The notes beneath the pieces are model-generated. The model searched no databases. It was given only the letters and a program-made list of their open reading frames with translations, and was not told the DNA's origin. A stretch of 64,000 nt of DNA, from contig CAWICW010000020.1 of NCBI GenBank assembly GCA_963834685.1, positions 186,001 to 250,000 on the forward strand, written 5' to 3'. The translations under genes and the position numbers were made by a program. This document shows, piece after piece, positions 17,425-26,132 of the stretch. The stretch is from Palsa-504 sp963834685. GTDB taxonomy: Bacteria > Actinomycetota > Actinomycetes > Streptosporangiales > Streptosporangiaceae. Numbering within the stretch: the first letter of the stretch is position 1; each line of letters begins with the position of its first letter.

Positions 17425-19311
17425 ATGGGCCGGTACACCGAAGCGTTCCGCCAGAGCATCGAGGACCCTGAGGGGTTCTGGGGCGGCGCTGTGCAGGGCA
17501 TCGACTGGTACCGCGAGCCGGCGGTGGTGCTGGACAGGTCCAGTCCGCCGTTCTACCGCTGGTTCTGCGACGGCGTGCTGAACACCTGCTTCAACGCGGT
17601 AGACCGGCACGTACGCGATGGCCGTGGCGATCAGGCCGCGCTGATCTACGACAGCCCGGTGACCGGCACCTGCCAGACGCTGACCTATCGGCAGTTGCTT
17701 GATCAGGTCGCGCGGTTCGCCGGAGTGCTGCGGGGCCTAGGGACCGGCGCCGGCGACCGTGTGGTGATCTATATGCCGATGATCCCCGAGGCGGTCATCG
17801 CCATGCTTGCCTGTGCCCGCATCGGCGCCGTGCACTCGGTGGTGTTCGGCGGCTTCGCGGCGCCGGAGCTGGCCGCTCGCATCGATGACGCGGCCCCCAA
17901 GGTCGTCGTGTCAGCGTCCTGCGGGATCGAAGTCAGCCGGGTCCTGGAGTACATGCCGATCCTGGAGCGGGCTATCGCGCTGTCGAGCCGCAAACCGCGC
18001 TCGTGTGTCATCCTGCAGCGCCCGCAGGCACCCGCGGCGCTGGCCGGCGGCCGTGACCTGGACTGGGAGCGGGCGCTGGCCGCCGCCGAGCCGGCCGACT
18101 GCGTCCCGGTCGCGGCCACCGACCCGCTGTACATTTTGTACACCTCGGGCACCACAGGAAAACCCAAGGGCGTAGTCCGCGACAACGGGGGCCATGCGGT
18201 CGCGCTGCGCTGGAGCATGCAGTACATCTATGACACCCATCCGGGGGAGGTGTTCTGGGCGGCCTCCGATATCGGCTGGGTGGTCGGGCATTCCTACATC
18301 GTCTACGGGCCGCTGCTGGCCGGGTGCACCAGCGTGCTGTATGAGGGCAAGCCAGTGGGCACCCCGGATGCCGGGGCGTTCTGGCGGGTGATCGCCGAGC
18401 GCAAGGTCAAGACGTTGTTCACCGCACCCACTGCATTTCGCGCGATCAAGAAGGAGGACCCGGCCGGCGACCTGGCCGGCAAGTACGACCTATCCGCGTT
18501 CCGGTACCTGTTCCTGGCCGGGGAACGGCTCGACCCGGAAACCTACCGGTGGGCCCGCGACCTGCTCGGCATCCCGGTAATCGACCACTGGTGGCAGACC
18601 GAGACCGGCTGGGCGATCGCGGCCGACCTGATGGGACTGGACCCCATGGCCACCAAGCCCGGTTCGCCCACGGTGCCGGTACCAGGTTACGACGTGCACG
18701 TCGTCGACCCCGCTAGCGGCGTCGACGTCCCGCCAGGCACCACCGGCGACATCGTATTGCGGCTGCCGCTGCCGCCTGGCTGCCTGCCGACCTTGTGGGG
18801 GGATGACCAGCGGTTCATCGATTCCTACCTGTCACGCCACCCTGGTACCTACCTCACCGGTGACGGCGGCTTCCTGGACAGCGACGGATACCTCTACGTC
18901 ATGGGCCGCACCGACGACGTCATCAACGTGGCCGGCCACCGGCTGTCCACCGGGGAAATGGAAGAAGTCCTCGCCAGCCATCCCGCCGTCGCCGAGTGCG
19001 CTGTGATCGGCGTCAGCGACGAGCTCAAAGGCCAGGTCCCGCGCGGGTTCGTCGTGCTCAAAGCGGGCGTCGACGCCGACCCTGGCGCGCTCAGCGCCGA
19101 GCTTGTCGAGCTGATCCGCGACCAGATCGGCCCCGTTGCCGCGCTGCGCAGAGTCGACATCATCGCCGCGCTGCCCAAGACCCGCTCCGGCAAGATCCTC
19201 CGCAAGACCATGCGCGGCATCGCCGACGGCCACGACGAGCCCATACCGCCCACCATCGAGGACGCGTCGACCCTCGAAGCGCTGCGCCCCTTCCTGACCG
19301 ACAGGAGCTGA
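17425..19311 (+). CDS. prpE: Propionyl-CoA synthetase
   Basis: A 628-residue acyl-CoA synthetase of the acetyl/propionyl-CoA type. The N-terminal segment (YTEAFRQSIEDPEGFWG), the P-loop YTSGTTGKPKG near residue 240, IDHWWQTETGW near 390, and the C-terminal PKTRSGKILRKTM lysine motif are all present; the lysine is the site that protein acetyltransferases commonly modify. The reaction is propionate + ATP + CoA to propionyl-CoA via an acyl-adenylate. The Trp-rich HWWQTETGW motif and N-terminus favour PrpE over Acs. The product would be carboxylated or enter the methylcitrate route. Confidence 0.9.
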   Translation: MGRYTEAFRQSIEDPEGFWGGAVQGIDWYREPAVVLDRSSPPFYRWFCDGVLNTCFNAVDRHVRDGRGDQAALIYDSPVTGTCQTLTYRQLLDQVARFAGVLRGLGTGAGDRVVIYMPMIPEAVIAMLACARIGAVHSVVFGGFAAPELAARIDDAAPKVVVSASCGIEVSRVLEYMPILERAIALSSRKPRSCVILQRPQAPAALAGGRDLDWERALAAAEPADCVPVAATDPLYILYTSGTTGKPKGVVRDNGGHAVALRWSMQYIYDTHPGEVFWAASDIGWVVGHSYIVYGPLLAGCTSVLYEGKPVGTPDAGAFWRVIAERKVKTLFTAPTAFRAIKKEDPAGDLAGKYDLSAFRYLFLAGERLDPETYRWARDLLGIPVIDHWWQTETGWAIAADLMGLDPMATKPGSPTVPVPGYDVHVVDPASGVDVPPGTTGDIVLRLPLPPGCLPTLWGDDQRFIDSYLSRHPGTYLTGDGGFLDSDGYLYVMGRTDDVINVAGHRLSTGEMEEVLASHPAVAECAVIGVSDELKGQVPRGFVVLKAGVDADPGALSAELVELIRDQIGPVAALRRVDIIAALPKTRSGKILRKTMRGIADGHDEPIPPTIEDASTLEALRPFLTDRS

Positions 19312-19639
19312 GCAGGACACCGTCCAGACATCTCCGCCCGCCCCGGTTCCCTTGCGGTAAGCACACAGCACCGGCGCCGCTTCCAGGTCGCCGGGATCAA
19401 CGAGCGGCCACCCCTTCTGCATCGTCTTCGGTCGCGCGGCGCAGGCCGGGCCGCCGCCGGTCGTGTTCGACCGCCGTGCCGTTTCCGGGTTGATGGGCCG
19501 TTGTACCTGCTCTACAGGTACAACGGCCCATCAAGCAGCATCCATCCGCCGGACCGGCGGGCCGCCGACCTGCGCCACCACCGCCGGACAGGCACGCGAC
19601 CAGGAAATCACGCACCACGCTCCGTTCGGCCAAAGGGTT
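19312..19639. other. Intergenic region between convergent prpE and homocysteine methyltransferase genes
   Basis: No gene is seen. It carries the second copy of the dispersed hairpin (19490-19534), which would stand at the meeting point of two converging transcripts. The 3' flank of the leftward gene contains an AAACCCTTT...CCGAACGG motif also found after iolD. Confidence 0.6.
19490..19534. repeat. Long perfect hairpin, copy B of the dispersed palindromic repeat
   Basis: Two perfect 20-bp arms, TTGATGGGCCGTTGTACCTG (19490-19509) and its complement (19515-19534), around a 5-base loop. The same 20 bases start the stem of the hairpin at 2449-2500; the loop and the flanks differ. Confidence 0.85.
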
Positions 19640-20662
19640 TTAGGCATTCCAGCTGGGCAGGAAGGCCGCATCCTTGGCCGAGACATCGGCCCGGAACATC
19701 GGGTGGAGTTCCATCGACGGCGAGTACTTGCCGGCCGGGACCTCACGGCCCAGGGCCTCGGCCATGGCTCGCACGTGGTGCGGGCCCGCGCCGCAGCAGA
19801 TGCCCACGTAGTTCACGCCGAGCTCGCGGGCCTGGACGGCGAACTTCGCCATGTCAAAGCGCGTGCAGGTGAAGGAGTCGAGCGCGATCGGGAAGGCCCG
19901 CTCGCCGTCGGGGGAGCGGAGGGCCTCCATGGTCGGAGCGATCGCGTCGGTCCGGTAGGGGACCGGCTGGACGGCCACCGCGCAGTCCACCGTCTCGCGG
20001 ATCCTGGCGATCAGCGGCACCATGGTCCGCGGCCCGCGGTCGCAGTTCAGCCCGACCACCTGGGCTCCCTCGGCGGCCAGGATGCGGCACGCGTCGGCGT
20101 ACTCGTACCCGTCCCGGGTCAGCTTGGGCTGCGTCGGCGCCATCGTCACCATCGCGGGCAGCCCGAGCCCCTGGATGACCTCCAGCGCGATCAGCGCCTC
20201 GCCCAGGTAGTCGTTGGTTTCGGAGATGACGAAGTCGACGCCTTCCTCGGCCGCCCAGCCCAGCTGCTCGGCGTACATGGCCCGGACGGTCCGGACGGTC
20301 CCCGGATCATCGGGGTCATAGGCCCAGGTGTTGCAGACGTTCCCGGCCACTAGCGCGTCGCCTTCGCGCGCCACCTCGCGGGCGATCCGAACGGCCTGCC
20401 GGTTCATCGCCTCCAGGTCGCCCTCGCGGCCCACGTCGCGCAGTTTCTCCCGGTGCGCGTAGTAGGTCAGCGCGACCATCACGTCGGCGCCGGCGCGCAG
20501 GAACTCCCGGTGCAGCTCGCGCACCGCGTCGGGGAAGTCCAGCACCACCTCGGGTACGAAGGGCCCAGCCTTGATGTAACCGCGGCGTTCCAGCTCGAAG
20601 ACGTAACCCTCGGCGCCGAGCACGGTCCCGGCCCGCAGCCGCTCGGTAATCGAAGCGCTCAA
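19640..20662 (-). CDS. Homocysteine S-methyltransferase family protein (betaine-homocysteine methyltransferase-like)
   Basis: A TTG start at 20662, seven bases after GGGAG, gives 340 residues. The Pfam S-methyl_trans barrel is visible: LRAGTVLGAEGYVFELERRG at the start, GAD-VMVALTYYAHREKL, SETNDYLGEA, and zinc ligands in VGLNCD and GICCGAGP. Such enzymes transfer a methyl group to a thiol, usually homocysteine to methionine, with the donor set by context. The TTG overlaps the stop of the upstream remnant (TTGA), so the gene was co-translated with a FAD oxidoreductase of the sarcosine-oxidase type. That hints at a betaine- or sarcosine-like donor, which is inference only. Confidence 0.85.
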   Translation of the reverse strand: MSASITERLRAGTVLGAEGYVFELERRGYIKAGPFVPEVVLDFPDAVRELHREFLRAGADVMVALTYYAHREKLRDVGREGDLEAMNRQAVRIAREVAREGDALVAGNVCNTWAYDPDDPGTVRTVRAMYAEQLGWAAEEGVDFVISETNDYLGEALIALEVIQGLGLPAMVTMAPTQPKLTRDGYEYADACRILAAEGAQVVGLNCDRGPRTMVPLIARIRETVDCAVAVQPVPYRTDAIAPTMEALRSPDGERAFPIALDSFTCTRFDMAKFAVQARELGVNYVGICCGAGPHHVRAMAEALGREVPAGKYSPSMELHPMFRADVSAKDAAFLPSWNA

Positions 20663-20868
20663 GACGCCACTCCCATCACTGGCGCGCCGCCGGCGAACCG
20701 GGCGGGGGCGAAGCGGCCGATGTCGTAGACCGTGCCCCGCTGCACGGCGAGCTGAGCGAGCGCCCTGCCGACCCAGGTCACGGCGTCGGCGAGAGGTGCC
20801 GCAAAGTACGCGGCCATGAGCCCCATGACTCCGCCGCCGATAATCGTCAGCCGCCCGGCCACCGTCAC
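20659..20868 (-). pseudogene. FAD-dependent oxidoreductase with its middle deleted in frame
   Basis: GTG at 20868 follows GGAGAAGGAGC. The first 30 residues (LTIIGGGVMGLMAAYFAAPL) are a Rossmann FAD-binding N-terminus of the sarcosine/glycine-oxidase type. The rest (LAQLAVQRGTVYDIGRFAPA, then RFAGGAPVMG) resembles the C-terminal end of such enzymes. About 300 residues that should lie between are gone, leaving 69 codons in one open frame. The stop still overlaps the TTG start of the next gene, so coupling is preserved even though the enzyme cannot work. Confidence 0.65.
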
Positions 20869-20919
20869 GCTCCTTCTCCGCGCTGGGATCAGGCCATCGT
20901 ATAGGGCATACGCCGCAGG

Positions 20920-21213
20920 TCACAGCGCGCTCGCGAGCACCTCGCTGACGCTGACCCAGCGGCCCGAGGCGGCCGAGGTCTCCATCGCGCCGCACACCGC
21001 CTGCACTGCGGCGCCGTCGCGGAATCCCGGGCTCCACGGGGCGTCCGGCGCGTACAGCGCGAACTCCATCCCGTACCGCGCGATGCCGGGCAGGTCGATC
21101 CAGTGGACGGCCGCCGGCAGGTCGCCGAACCGCAGCATCACGGTGACCTGGTTCAGGGCCAGGCTGGCGTAGTCCAGCCGGGTCGGCTCGCCGAGCAGGC
21201 CGCGTACCTCAAG
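20920..21213 (-). pseudogene. C-terminal remnant of a Gfo/Idh/MocA-type oxidoreductase
   Basis: The leftward frame reads LGEPTRLDYASLALNQVTVM, LRFGD, WIDLPGIARYGMEFALYAPD and ends in SGRWVSVSEVLASAL. This is the pattern of the C-terminal alpha/beta domain of Gfo/Idh/MocA NAD(P)-dependent dehydrogenases. No NAD-binding N-terminus is present: upstream DNA turns into an AT-rich regulator promoter near 21220. It probably belonged to the same operon as the FAD oxidoreductase and methyltransferase. Confidence 0.6.
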
Positions 21214-21225
21214 AGTCTGTGAGTA

Positions 21226-21235
21226 TGTCAAGACA
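21226..21235. promoter_or_regulatory. Operator-like TGTC-AA-GACA site in an AT-rich promoter region
   Basis: A symmetric TGTC/GACA pair lies within the AT-rich stretch 21216-21260, directly upstream of the GntR gene and of the decaying leftward operon. GntR/HutC-type regulators often bind such short inverted repeats. A related ATGTCAAG occurs at about 32424 in the promoter region of the iol genes. Confidence 0.4.
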
Positions 21236-21340
21236 AAATATAAAACTGATTCCCACCTGCTACGTTCTGGGGCGGTACGGCGACAGATTAACTCTGCAGT
21301 GGTTACAATGTCCAAACAAATATGCCTAGTAGCCCGCCGG

Positions 21341-22120
21341 ATGACGATGATGCCTGAACGCGAGGTCGGCGCGAGCGGCCCGATTACCATCGACCGGACC
21401 AGCCCGGTGCCGCTGTACTTCCAGCTGGCCCAGCACTTCGAGTCCGCCATCAGATCCGGCGCGCTCAAGGTCGGCGCCCGGCTGGAGAACGAGGTGCAGC
21501 TGGCCGAGATGCTCGGCCTGTCCCGGCCCACGGTCCGGGCCGCCTTCCTCTACCTGGCCAACAAGGGCCTGGTCGTCCGTAAGCGCGGCGCGGGCACCCT
21601 GGTGGCGAACGAGCGGATCGACCGCAAGGTCGAGCTGACCAGCCTCTACGACGACCTGGCGGCCAGCGGCCGCCAGCCCGCCACCCGCGTACTGAAGGCC
21701 GAGGTCAGCCACGCCAGCGACCAGGTCGCTGAGGCCCTGCAGCTGCCCGGGCGGGCGCTGGTGATGTCACTGGAGCGGATCCGCCTGGCCGACGGCGAGC
21801 CGATGGCCCTGATGCATAACTACCTGCCCGCCGGGCTGGTCCAGCTCAACGTCGAGCTGCTCGAGGAGCACGGCCTGTACGAGCTGCTGCGCGCGTCCGG
21901 CGTCGGGCTGTACTCGGCCAATCAGCGCATGGGCGCGAAGAACGCCTCGGCCTCCGAGGCCCGCACGCTGGACGAGACGCGCGGCACCGCGTTGCTCACC
22001 ATGGAGCGCATCGCCTACGACCAGGCCGGCCGCCCCGTCGAGTTCGCCCGGCACCTGTACCGGGCCTCCCGGTACGCGTTCACCACGAGCTTCCCTCGGC
22101 CAGAGCCGGTCACCGGCTGA
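21341..22120 (+). CDS. GntR-family (HutC subfamily) transcriptional regulator
   Basis: A winged helix-turn-helix (LENEVQLAEMLGLSRPTVRA, then YLANKGLVVRKRGAGTLV) is followed by a UTRA effector-binding domain with VLKAEVSHASDQVAEAL, RIRLADGEPMALMHNYLP and MERIAYDQAGRPVEFARHLY. From ATG 21341 it has 259 residues. In-frame GTG 21299 and ATG 21308 are alternatives, and none has a clear ribosome site. HutC-type regulators respond to catabolic intermediates; inositol gene regulators in actinomycetes are commonly of this type. It could control the damaged leftward operon beside it or the iol genes 7 kb away. Confidence 0.88.
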   Translation: MTMMPEREVGASGPITIDRTSPVPLYFQLAQHFESAIRSGALKVGARLENEVQLAEMLGLSRPTVRAAFLYLANKGLVVRKRGAGTLVANERIDRKVELTSLYDDLAASGRQPATRVLKAEVSHASDQVAEALQLPGRALVMSLERIRLADGEPMALMHNYLPAGLVQLNVELLEEHGLYELLRASGVGLYSANQRMGAKNASASEARTLDETRGTALLTMERIAYDQAGRPVEFARHLYRASRYAFTTSFPRPEPVTG

Positions 22121-22165
22121 CCGCTGCGGGTTTCGGCCCGCCCTGATCTGGCAGTATGTGGGGCT

Positions 22166-24196
22166 ATGCCTGTCGGACGGCGATTCCGTGTCACGGTGGC
22201 CGTAGTGGCCGCGTGCTGCCTGCTGCCGTTGGCCTACTCGGTCTTTCACGTAGCTGCGCGCGGGCCTTCCCGCTCGGCGCCGGCACCGACCTCGACGCCC
22301 ATGTCGGGGACCAGCGACCCGGCGGCCGTCGGCCCGACGCTGCAGATCATGCCCGCCCCATACCAGCTGCCGGCGCCGCTTTCCCGCGAGGTCGCGCTGC
22401 CCGGCACGGGCGGCCTGCTGATCGCGGGCGGGCTGACGTCCCAGGGGACCTCGACGGACGCGGTAACCGGCCTGGACCCGGCGACCGGCGTGACCCGTGC
22501 GGCCGGGCACCTGGCCGCCGCGACCCATGACGCCGCGGGCGCCAGCCTCGGCGGCCAGGCGTACGTATTCGGAGGCGGCACGGTGGCCAGCGTGCCCACC
22601 GTTCAGGCCCTCGGCGCCGGAACCTCATCCAAGGGCGCAGTGGTGGGCCGGCTGCCGGCCGCCCGTTCGGACGCCAGCGGCGTGAGCGACGGGTCGGTGG
22701 CCTACGTGATCGGCGGCTACAACGGCACCAGCTGGGATCCCCAGGTCCTGGCCACGCGGGACGGCCGGCACTTCCGGGTGGCCGCCCGGCTCCCGGTGCC
22801 GGTGCGGTACGCGGCGGTGGCCGCGGCCGCGGGGGAGATCTGGGTGTTCGGCGGCGAGACACGCTCGGGCCCCACGAGCACCGTCCAGCGGATCACCCCG
22901 TCGACCGGCCAGGCCACCGTGGCCGGGCACTTGCCGGCTCCGGTCCAGGGCGCGGCGGCGATCGTCCTGGACGGGCAGATCTACGTGGCCGGCGGCGTGG
23001 TCGCCGGCGCGACCAGCCCGATCGTGTATCGCTTCGACCCGGCCACCTCCACCGTGAGCGCCGCGGGCAAGCTGCCCGTGCCGGTCGCCTACGCCGCCGG
23101 GACGGTGACCGGTAGCGTCGGCTACCTGATCGGCGGCGAGGACGGGCCGCGCGCCGTACCCACGGTGACCACGCTCCGCCTGGTCCCGGCCGGCCGGGCC
23201 ATACCGCAGGCCGCTCAGGAGCCGTGGCTCGCGCCCGCCACCGGGCCCGGCCTGCTCGCGCCGGGTTCCGATCCGTCGGTGCTGCCCGCCGATGTCCTCA
23301 TTGCCGACCACCACAACAACCGGCTGCTGATCGTCGACCCGCAGGGCCGCGTCCGGTGGGAGTTCCCGCGCCCAGGGGACCTCGCGCCCGGCCAGACGTT
23401 CCTGGAGCCGGACGACGCGTTCTTCTCGCCCGACGGCCGGTACATCATCGCCACGCAGGAAGACGACTACGTCATCTCGGTGATATCCGTCGCCACCAGC
23501 AAGATCGTCTACCGGTACGGCGTGCCGGGCGTCCCCGGGGCCGGGCCGAACCACCTGTTCAACCCGGATGACGCGATGCTGACCCCCTCGGGCGTCATCG
23601 TCTCGGCCGACATCAAGAACTGCCGCGTGGTGATCATCACGCCGCCTGCGCACGTCCTGACCCGGGTCATCGGCCAGACCACCAACGCCTGCATGCACGA
23701 GCCGCCGCACCGGTTCGGCAGCCCGAACGGCGCGTTCCCCATGACCGACGGGAACTACCTGATCACCGAGATCAACGGCGACTGGGCCGACGAGATGTCC
23801 CTGCGCGGCGCCGTGTCGTGGGCCGCGAACCCGCCGGGGGTGCTGTATCCGTCCGATACCAATGAGGTGTACCCGGGTCGGTACCTGACCGTGGACTACT
23901 CCAACCCCGGCCAGGTCGTCGAGTTCACCTCCACCGGCCACCTGCTGTGGCGGATGGGCGGTTTCAACCAGCCCTCGCTGGCCCTGCCGCTGCCCAACGG
24001 CGACATCCTGCTCAACGACGACTTCAACCACCGCATCTGCGTGGTCGATCCGGTCACCAACCGTATCGTCTGGCAGTACGGCCACACCGGCAAGTCCGGG
24101 AGCGCGCCCGGTTACCTCAACGACCCGGACGGTGTGGACCTGGTCCCGCCCGACTCGCTGCTGGTCACCCACGCCGCCACCATGGGCGAACCCTGA
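22166..24196 (+). CDS. Secreted or membrane-anchored double beta-propeller protein (Kelch-like + NHL/PQQ-like)
   Basis: A 676-residue protein. One hydrophobic segment near the N-terminus (about 10-30, VTVAVVAACCLLPLAYSVF) is a signal anchor or signal peptide, followed by a Pro/Ser/Thr-rich linker to about 70. Residues 75-345 show six Kelch-like blades (repeats such as GQAYVFGGG, SVAYVIGGYNG, EIWVFGGETRSG, QIYVAGGVVAG, GYLIGGEDG). Residues 370-676 form a second propeller of NHL/arylsulfotransferase-like blades (DVLIADHHNNRLLIVDPQGR, VVEFTSTGHLLWRMGGFNQP, NDDFNHRICVVDPVTN). It is probably extracellular and binds a ligand or polymer; no catalytic residues are obvious. Possibly leaderless. Confidence 0.82.
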   Translation: MPVGRRFRVTVAVVAACCLLPLAYSVFHVAARGPSRSAPAPTSTPMSGTSDPAAVGPTLQIMPAPYQLPAPLSREVALPGTGGLLIAGGLTSQGTSTDAVTGLDPATGVTRAAGHLAAATHDAAGASLGGQAYVFGGGTVASVPTVQALGAGTSSKGAVVGRLPAARSDASGVSDGSVAYVIGGYNGTSWDPQVLATRDGRHFRVAARLPVPVRYAAVAAAAGEIWVFGGETRSGPTSTVQRITPSTGQATVAGHLPAPVQGAAAIVLDGQIYVAGGVVAGATSPIVYRFDPATSTVSAAGKLPVPVAYAAGTVTGSVGYLIGGEDGPRAVPTVTTLRLVPAGRAIPQAAQEPWLAPATGPGLLAPGSDPSVLPADVLIADHHNNRLLIVDPQGRVRWEFPRPGDLAPGQTFLEPDDAFFSPDGRYIIATQEDDYVISVISVATSKIVYRYGVPGVPGAGPNHLFNPDDAMLTPSGVIVSADIKNCRVVIITPPAHVLTRVIGQTTNACMHEPPHRFGSPNGAFPMTDGNYLITEINGDWADEMSLRGAVSWAANPPGVLYPSDTNEVYPGRYLTVDYSNPGQVVEFTSTGHLLWRMGGFNQPSLALPLPNGDILLNDDFNHRICVVDPVTNRIVWQYGHTGKSGSAPGYLNDPDGVDLVPPDSLLVTHAATMGEP

Positions 24197-24238
24197 CCGC
24201 TGGCGGTCTGGGCCGGCTTGCCAGCTACGCTGGCTAGC

Positions 24239-24688
24239 ATGTCCGATCACTACCGTGCGCCTGGTTGGTTCACGCGCAACGTCTTCAACGAGTTGGTGGC
24301 GTTGCTGACCAGGCGGGGCGTCAGTGTTCTCGGCTCGCGAGTCCTGGCGGTGAAGGGCCGGACGAGTGGTCAGTGGCGTACCACGCCGGTAAACCTTCTC
24401 ACCTACGATGGCCGCCGCTATATCGTCGCGCCGCGCGGCGAAACGCAATGGGTGCGCAACTTGCGGGCGGCCGGAGCCGGTGAACTGCGGCTGGGCAGGC
24501 GTGCCGAAGGTTTCCGTGGCCGGGAACTCAGTGACGACGAGAAGGTACCGGTCCTGCGCGCCTACCTGAAGAGGTGGAAGGCAGAGGTCGGGATCTTCTT
24601 CGAGGGCACCGGCCCAGACTCAAGCGATGACCAGATCCGCGCCATCGCGCCCAAGCACCCGGCGTTCGAGGTGCTTCCGGTCAACTAA
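24239..24688 (+). CDS. Deazaflavin (F420)-dependent nitroreductase family protein (Ddn-like)
   Basis: A 149-residue protein of the Ddn/FDOR family. Hallmarks are RTSGQWRTTPVNLL (about 41-54), YIVAPRGETQWVRNLRAAG (about 61-79), which contacts the F420 phosphate and ring, and the C-terminal PAFEVLPVN. These split-barrel proteins reduce quinones, lipids or nitro compounds with F420H2. ATG 24239 lies eight bases after a TACGCT -10 box, so the message is probably leaderless. Confidence 0.9.
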   Translation: MSDHYRAPGWFTRNVFNELVALLTRRGVSVLGSRVLAVKGRTSGQWRTTPVNLLTYDGRRYIVAPRGETQWVRNLRAAGAGELRLGRRAEGFRGRELSDDEKVPVLRAYLKRWKAEVGIFFEGTGPDSSDDQIRAIAPKHPAFEVLPVN

Positions 24689-24810
24689 GCCGTCGAAGTC
24701 CGATGCCGCCGGGCGGCCGACACGGCGTGCGCGCCCGGCATAAGCATGTCGGCTGGCTCGCCATTCCACCTGAATCAGTGACCGCAATGCTGTAGCCGAT
24801 CCGCGGCATG

Positions 24811-24838
24811 ACAAGCCGTTTCCGCGGAAACGGCTTGT
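24811..24838. promoter_or_regulatory. 28-bp perfect palindrome in the 24689-25023 intergenic region
   Basis: ACAAGCCGTTTCCG is followed directly by its exact complement. The site is about 190 bases before the LLM oxidoreductase start and 120 bases after the Ddn stop; the rest of this 335-base gap has no supportable gene. A related half-site (AAGCGCTTCCGCGG) follows at about 24853. It could be an operator or a terminator without a U-run. Confidence 0.65.
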
Positions 24839-25023
24839 GAAATTCTGCACAAAGCGCTTCCGCGGGGAACGTCATGGCCGTGGCTGCTGGTGCTGTAGTG
24901 ATCCGGGCCGGTGCGGGCGCCACCACTGCGGATGAGTACTCCAGGTCGGCAGTCAGGAAGCAGCGCGCCGCGGGAGCTTGGCCGGGGAGGAATGCCGCCC
25001 GGGCGGCTCGCGTTGACGCGCTG

Positions 25024-26046
25024 GTGAAGAAGATTGGCTTCCTGTCGTTCGGGCACTGGTCGTCGTCACCCGGCTCGCATACGCGGTCGGCATCGGATGC
25101 GTTGCTGCAGTCGATCGACCTGGCCGTCGCCGCCGAAGAGCTCGGCGCCGACGGCGCGTACTTCCGCGTGCACCATTTCGCGAGGCAACTGGGCTCTCCA
25201 TTCCCGCTGCTGGCGGCGATCGGCGCGCGCACCAGCCGGATCGAGATCGGCACGGCAGTCATAGACATGCGCTACGAGAACCCGCTCTACATGGCAGAGG
25301 ACGCCGGCGCGGCCGACCTCATCTCCGGCGGTCGCCTCCAGCTGGGGATCAGCCGCGGCTCGCCGGAGCAGGTGATCGAGGGCTGGCGATACTTCGGCTA
25401 CCAGCCGCAAGAGGGTCAGACGGACGCGGACATGGCCCGCGGGCACGCCCAGGTGCTGCTCGAGGTGCTGGGCGGCGAGGGTTTCGCGCAGCCCGATCCC
25501 CGCCCGATGTTTCCGAACCCGCCAGGCCTGCTGCGCGTCGAGCCGTACTCAGAAGGGCTGCGTGACCGCATCTGGTGGGGTGCCGCGTCACAGCAGACCG
25601 CCACGTGGGCGGCCGAGCTGGGCATGAATCTGCAGAGTTCGACGCTGATCAACAACGAGTCGGGCAAACCCTTTCACCTGCAGCAGGCTGAGCAGATCCA
25701 GGCATTCCGTGATGCATGGCAGAAGGCTGGGCACGAGCGGGAGCCGCGGGTGTCGGTAAGCCGGAGCATCTTCGCCCTCGTCGACGACCGGGACCGGGCG
25801 TACTTCGGCCTCCGGAACCAGGACACCGACGAGATCGGGTTCATCGACGCGAAGACCCAGGCGATCTTCGGCCGCACGTACGCTGCCGAGCCGGATGTGC
25901 TGATCGAGCAGCTCAAGGAGGACGAGGCGATCGCAGCCGCCGACACGCTGCTGCTCACCGTGCCCAACCAGCTCGGCGTCGACTACAACGCCCACGTCAT
26001 CGACAGCATCCTCACCCACGTGGCCCCTGCGCTCGGCTGGCGATAA
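25024..26046 (+). CDS. LLM-class flavin/F420-dependent oxidoreductase
   Basis: GTG at 25024 gives 340 residues beginning VKKIGFLSFGHW, which is the natural first strand of the luciferase-like TIM barrel; the longer upstream frame lacks family character. Other marks are AEELGADGAYFRVHHFARQL, EIGTAVIDMRYENP, LQLGISRGSPEQVIEGWRYF and WWGAASQQTATWAAELGMNL. Enzymes of this type oxidise or reduce small molecules with FMN or F420; the substrate is unknown. No clear ribosome site precedes GTG, so the start is likely but not certain. Confidence 0.88.
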   Translation: MKKIGFLSFGHWSSSPGSHTRSASDALLQSIDLAVAAEELGADGAYFRVHHFARQLGSPFPLLAAIGARTSRIEIGTAVIDMRYENPLYMAEDAGAADLISGGRLQLGISRGSPEQVIEGWRYFGYQPQEGQTDADMARGHAQVLLEVLGGEGFAQPDPRPMFPNPPGLLRVEPYSEGLRDRIWWGAASQQTATWAAELGMNLQSSTLINNESGKPFHLQQAEQIQAFRDAWQKAGHEREPRVSVSRSIFALVDDRDRAYFGLRNQDTDEIGFIDAKTQAIFGRTYAAEPDVLIEQLKEDEAIAAADTLLLTVPNQLGVDYNAHVIDSILTHVAPALGWR

Positions 26047-26132
26047 GCCGGCTGGCGATCAGCCAGATCGGCCCCGGCTGGGCGTCGGCCGCTGCAGAGC
26101 AGATCTCCCGTCCGGCTGGCATCCTTGCACAG

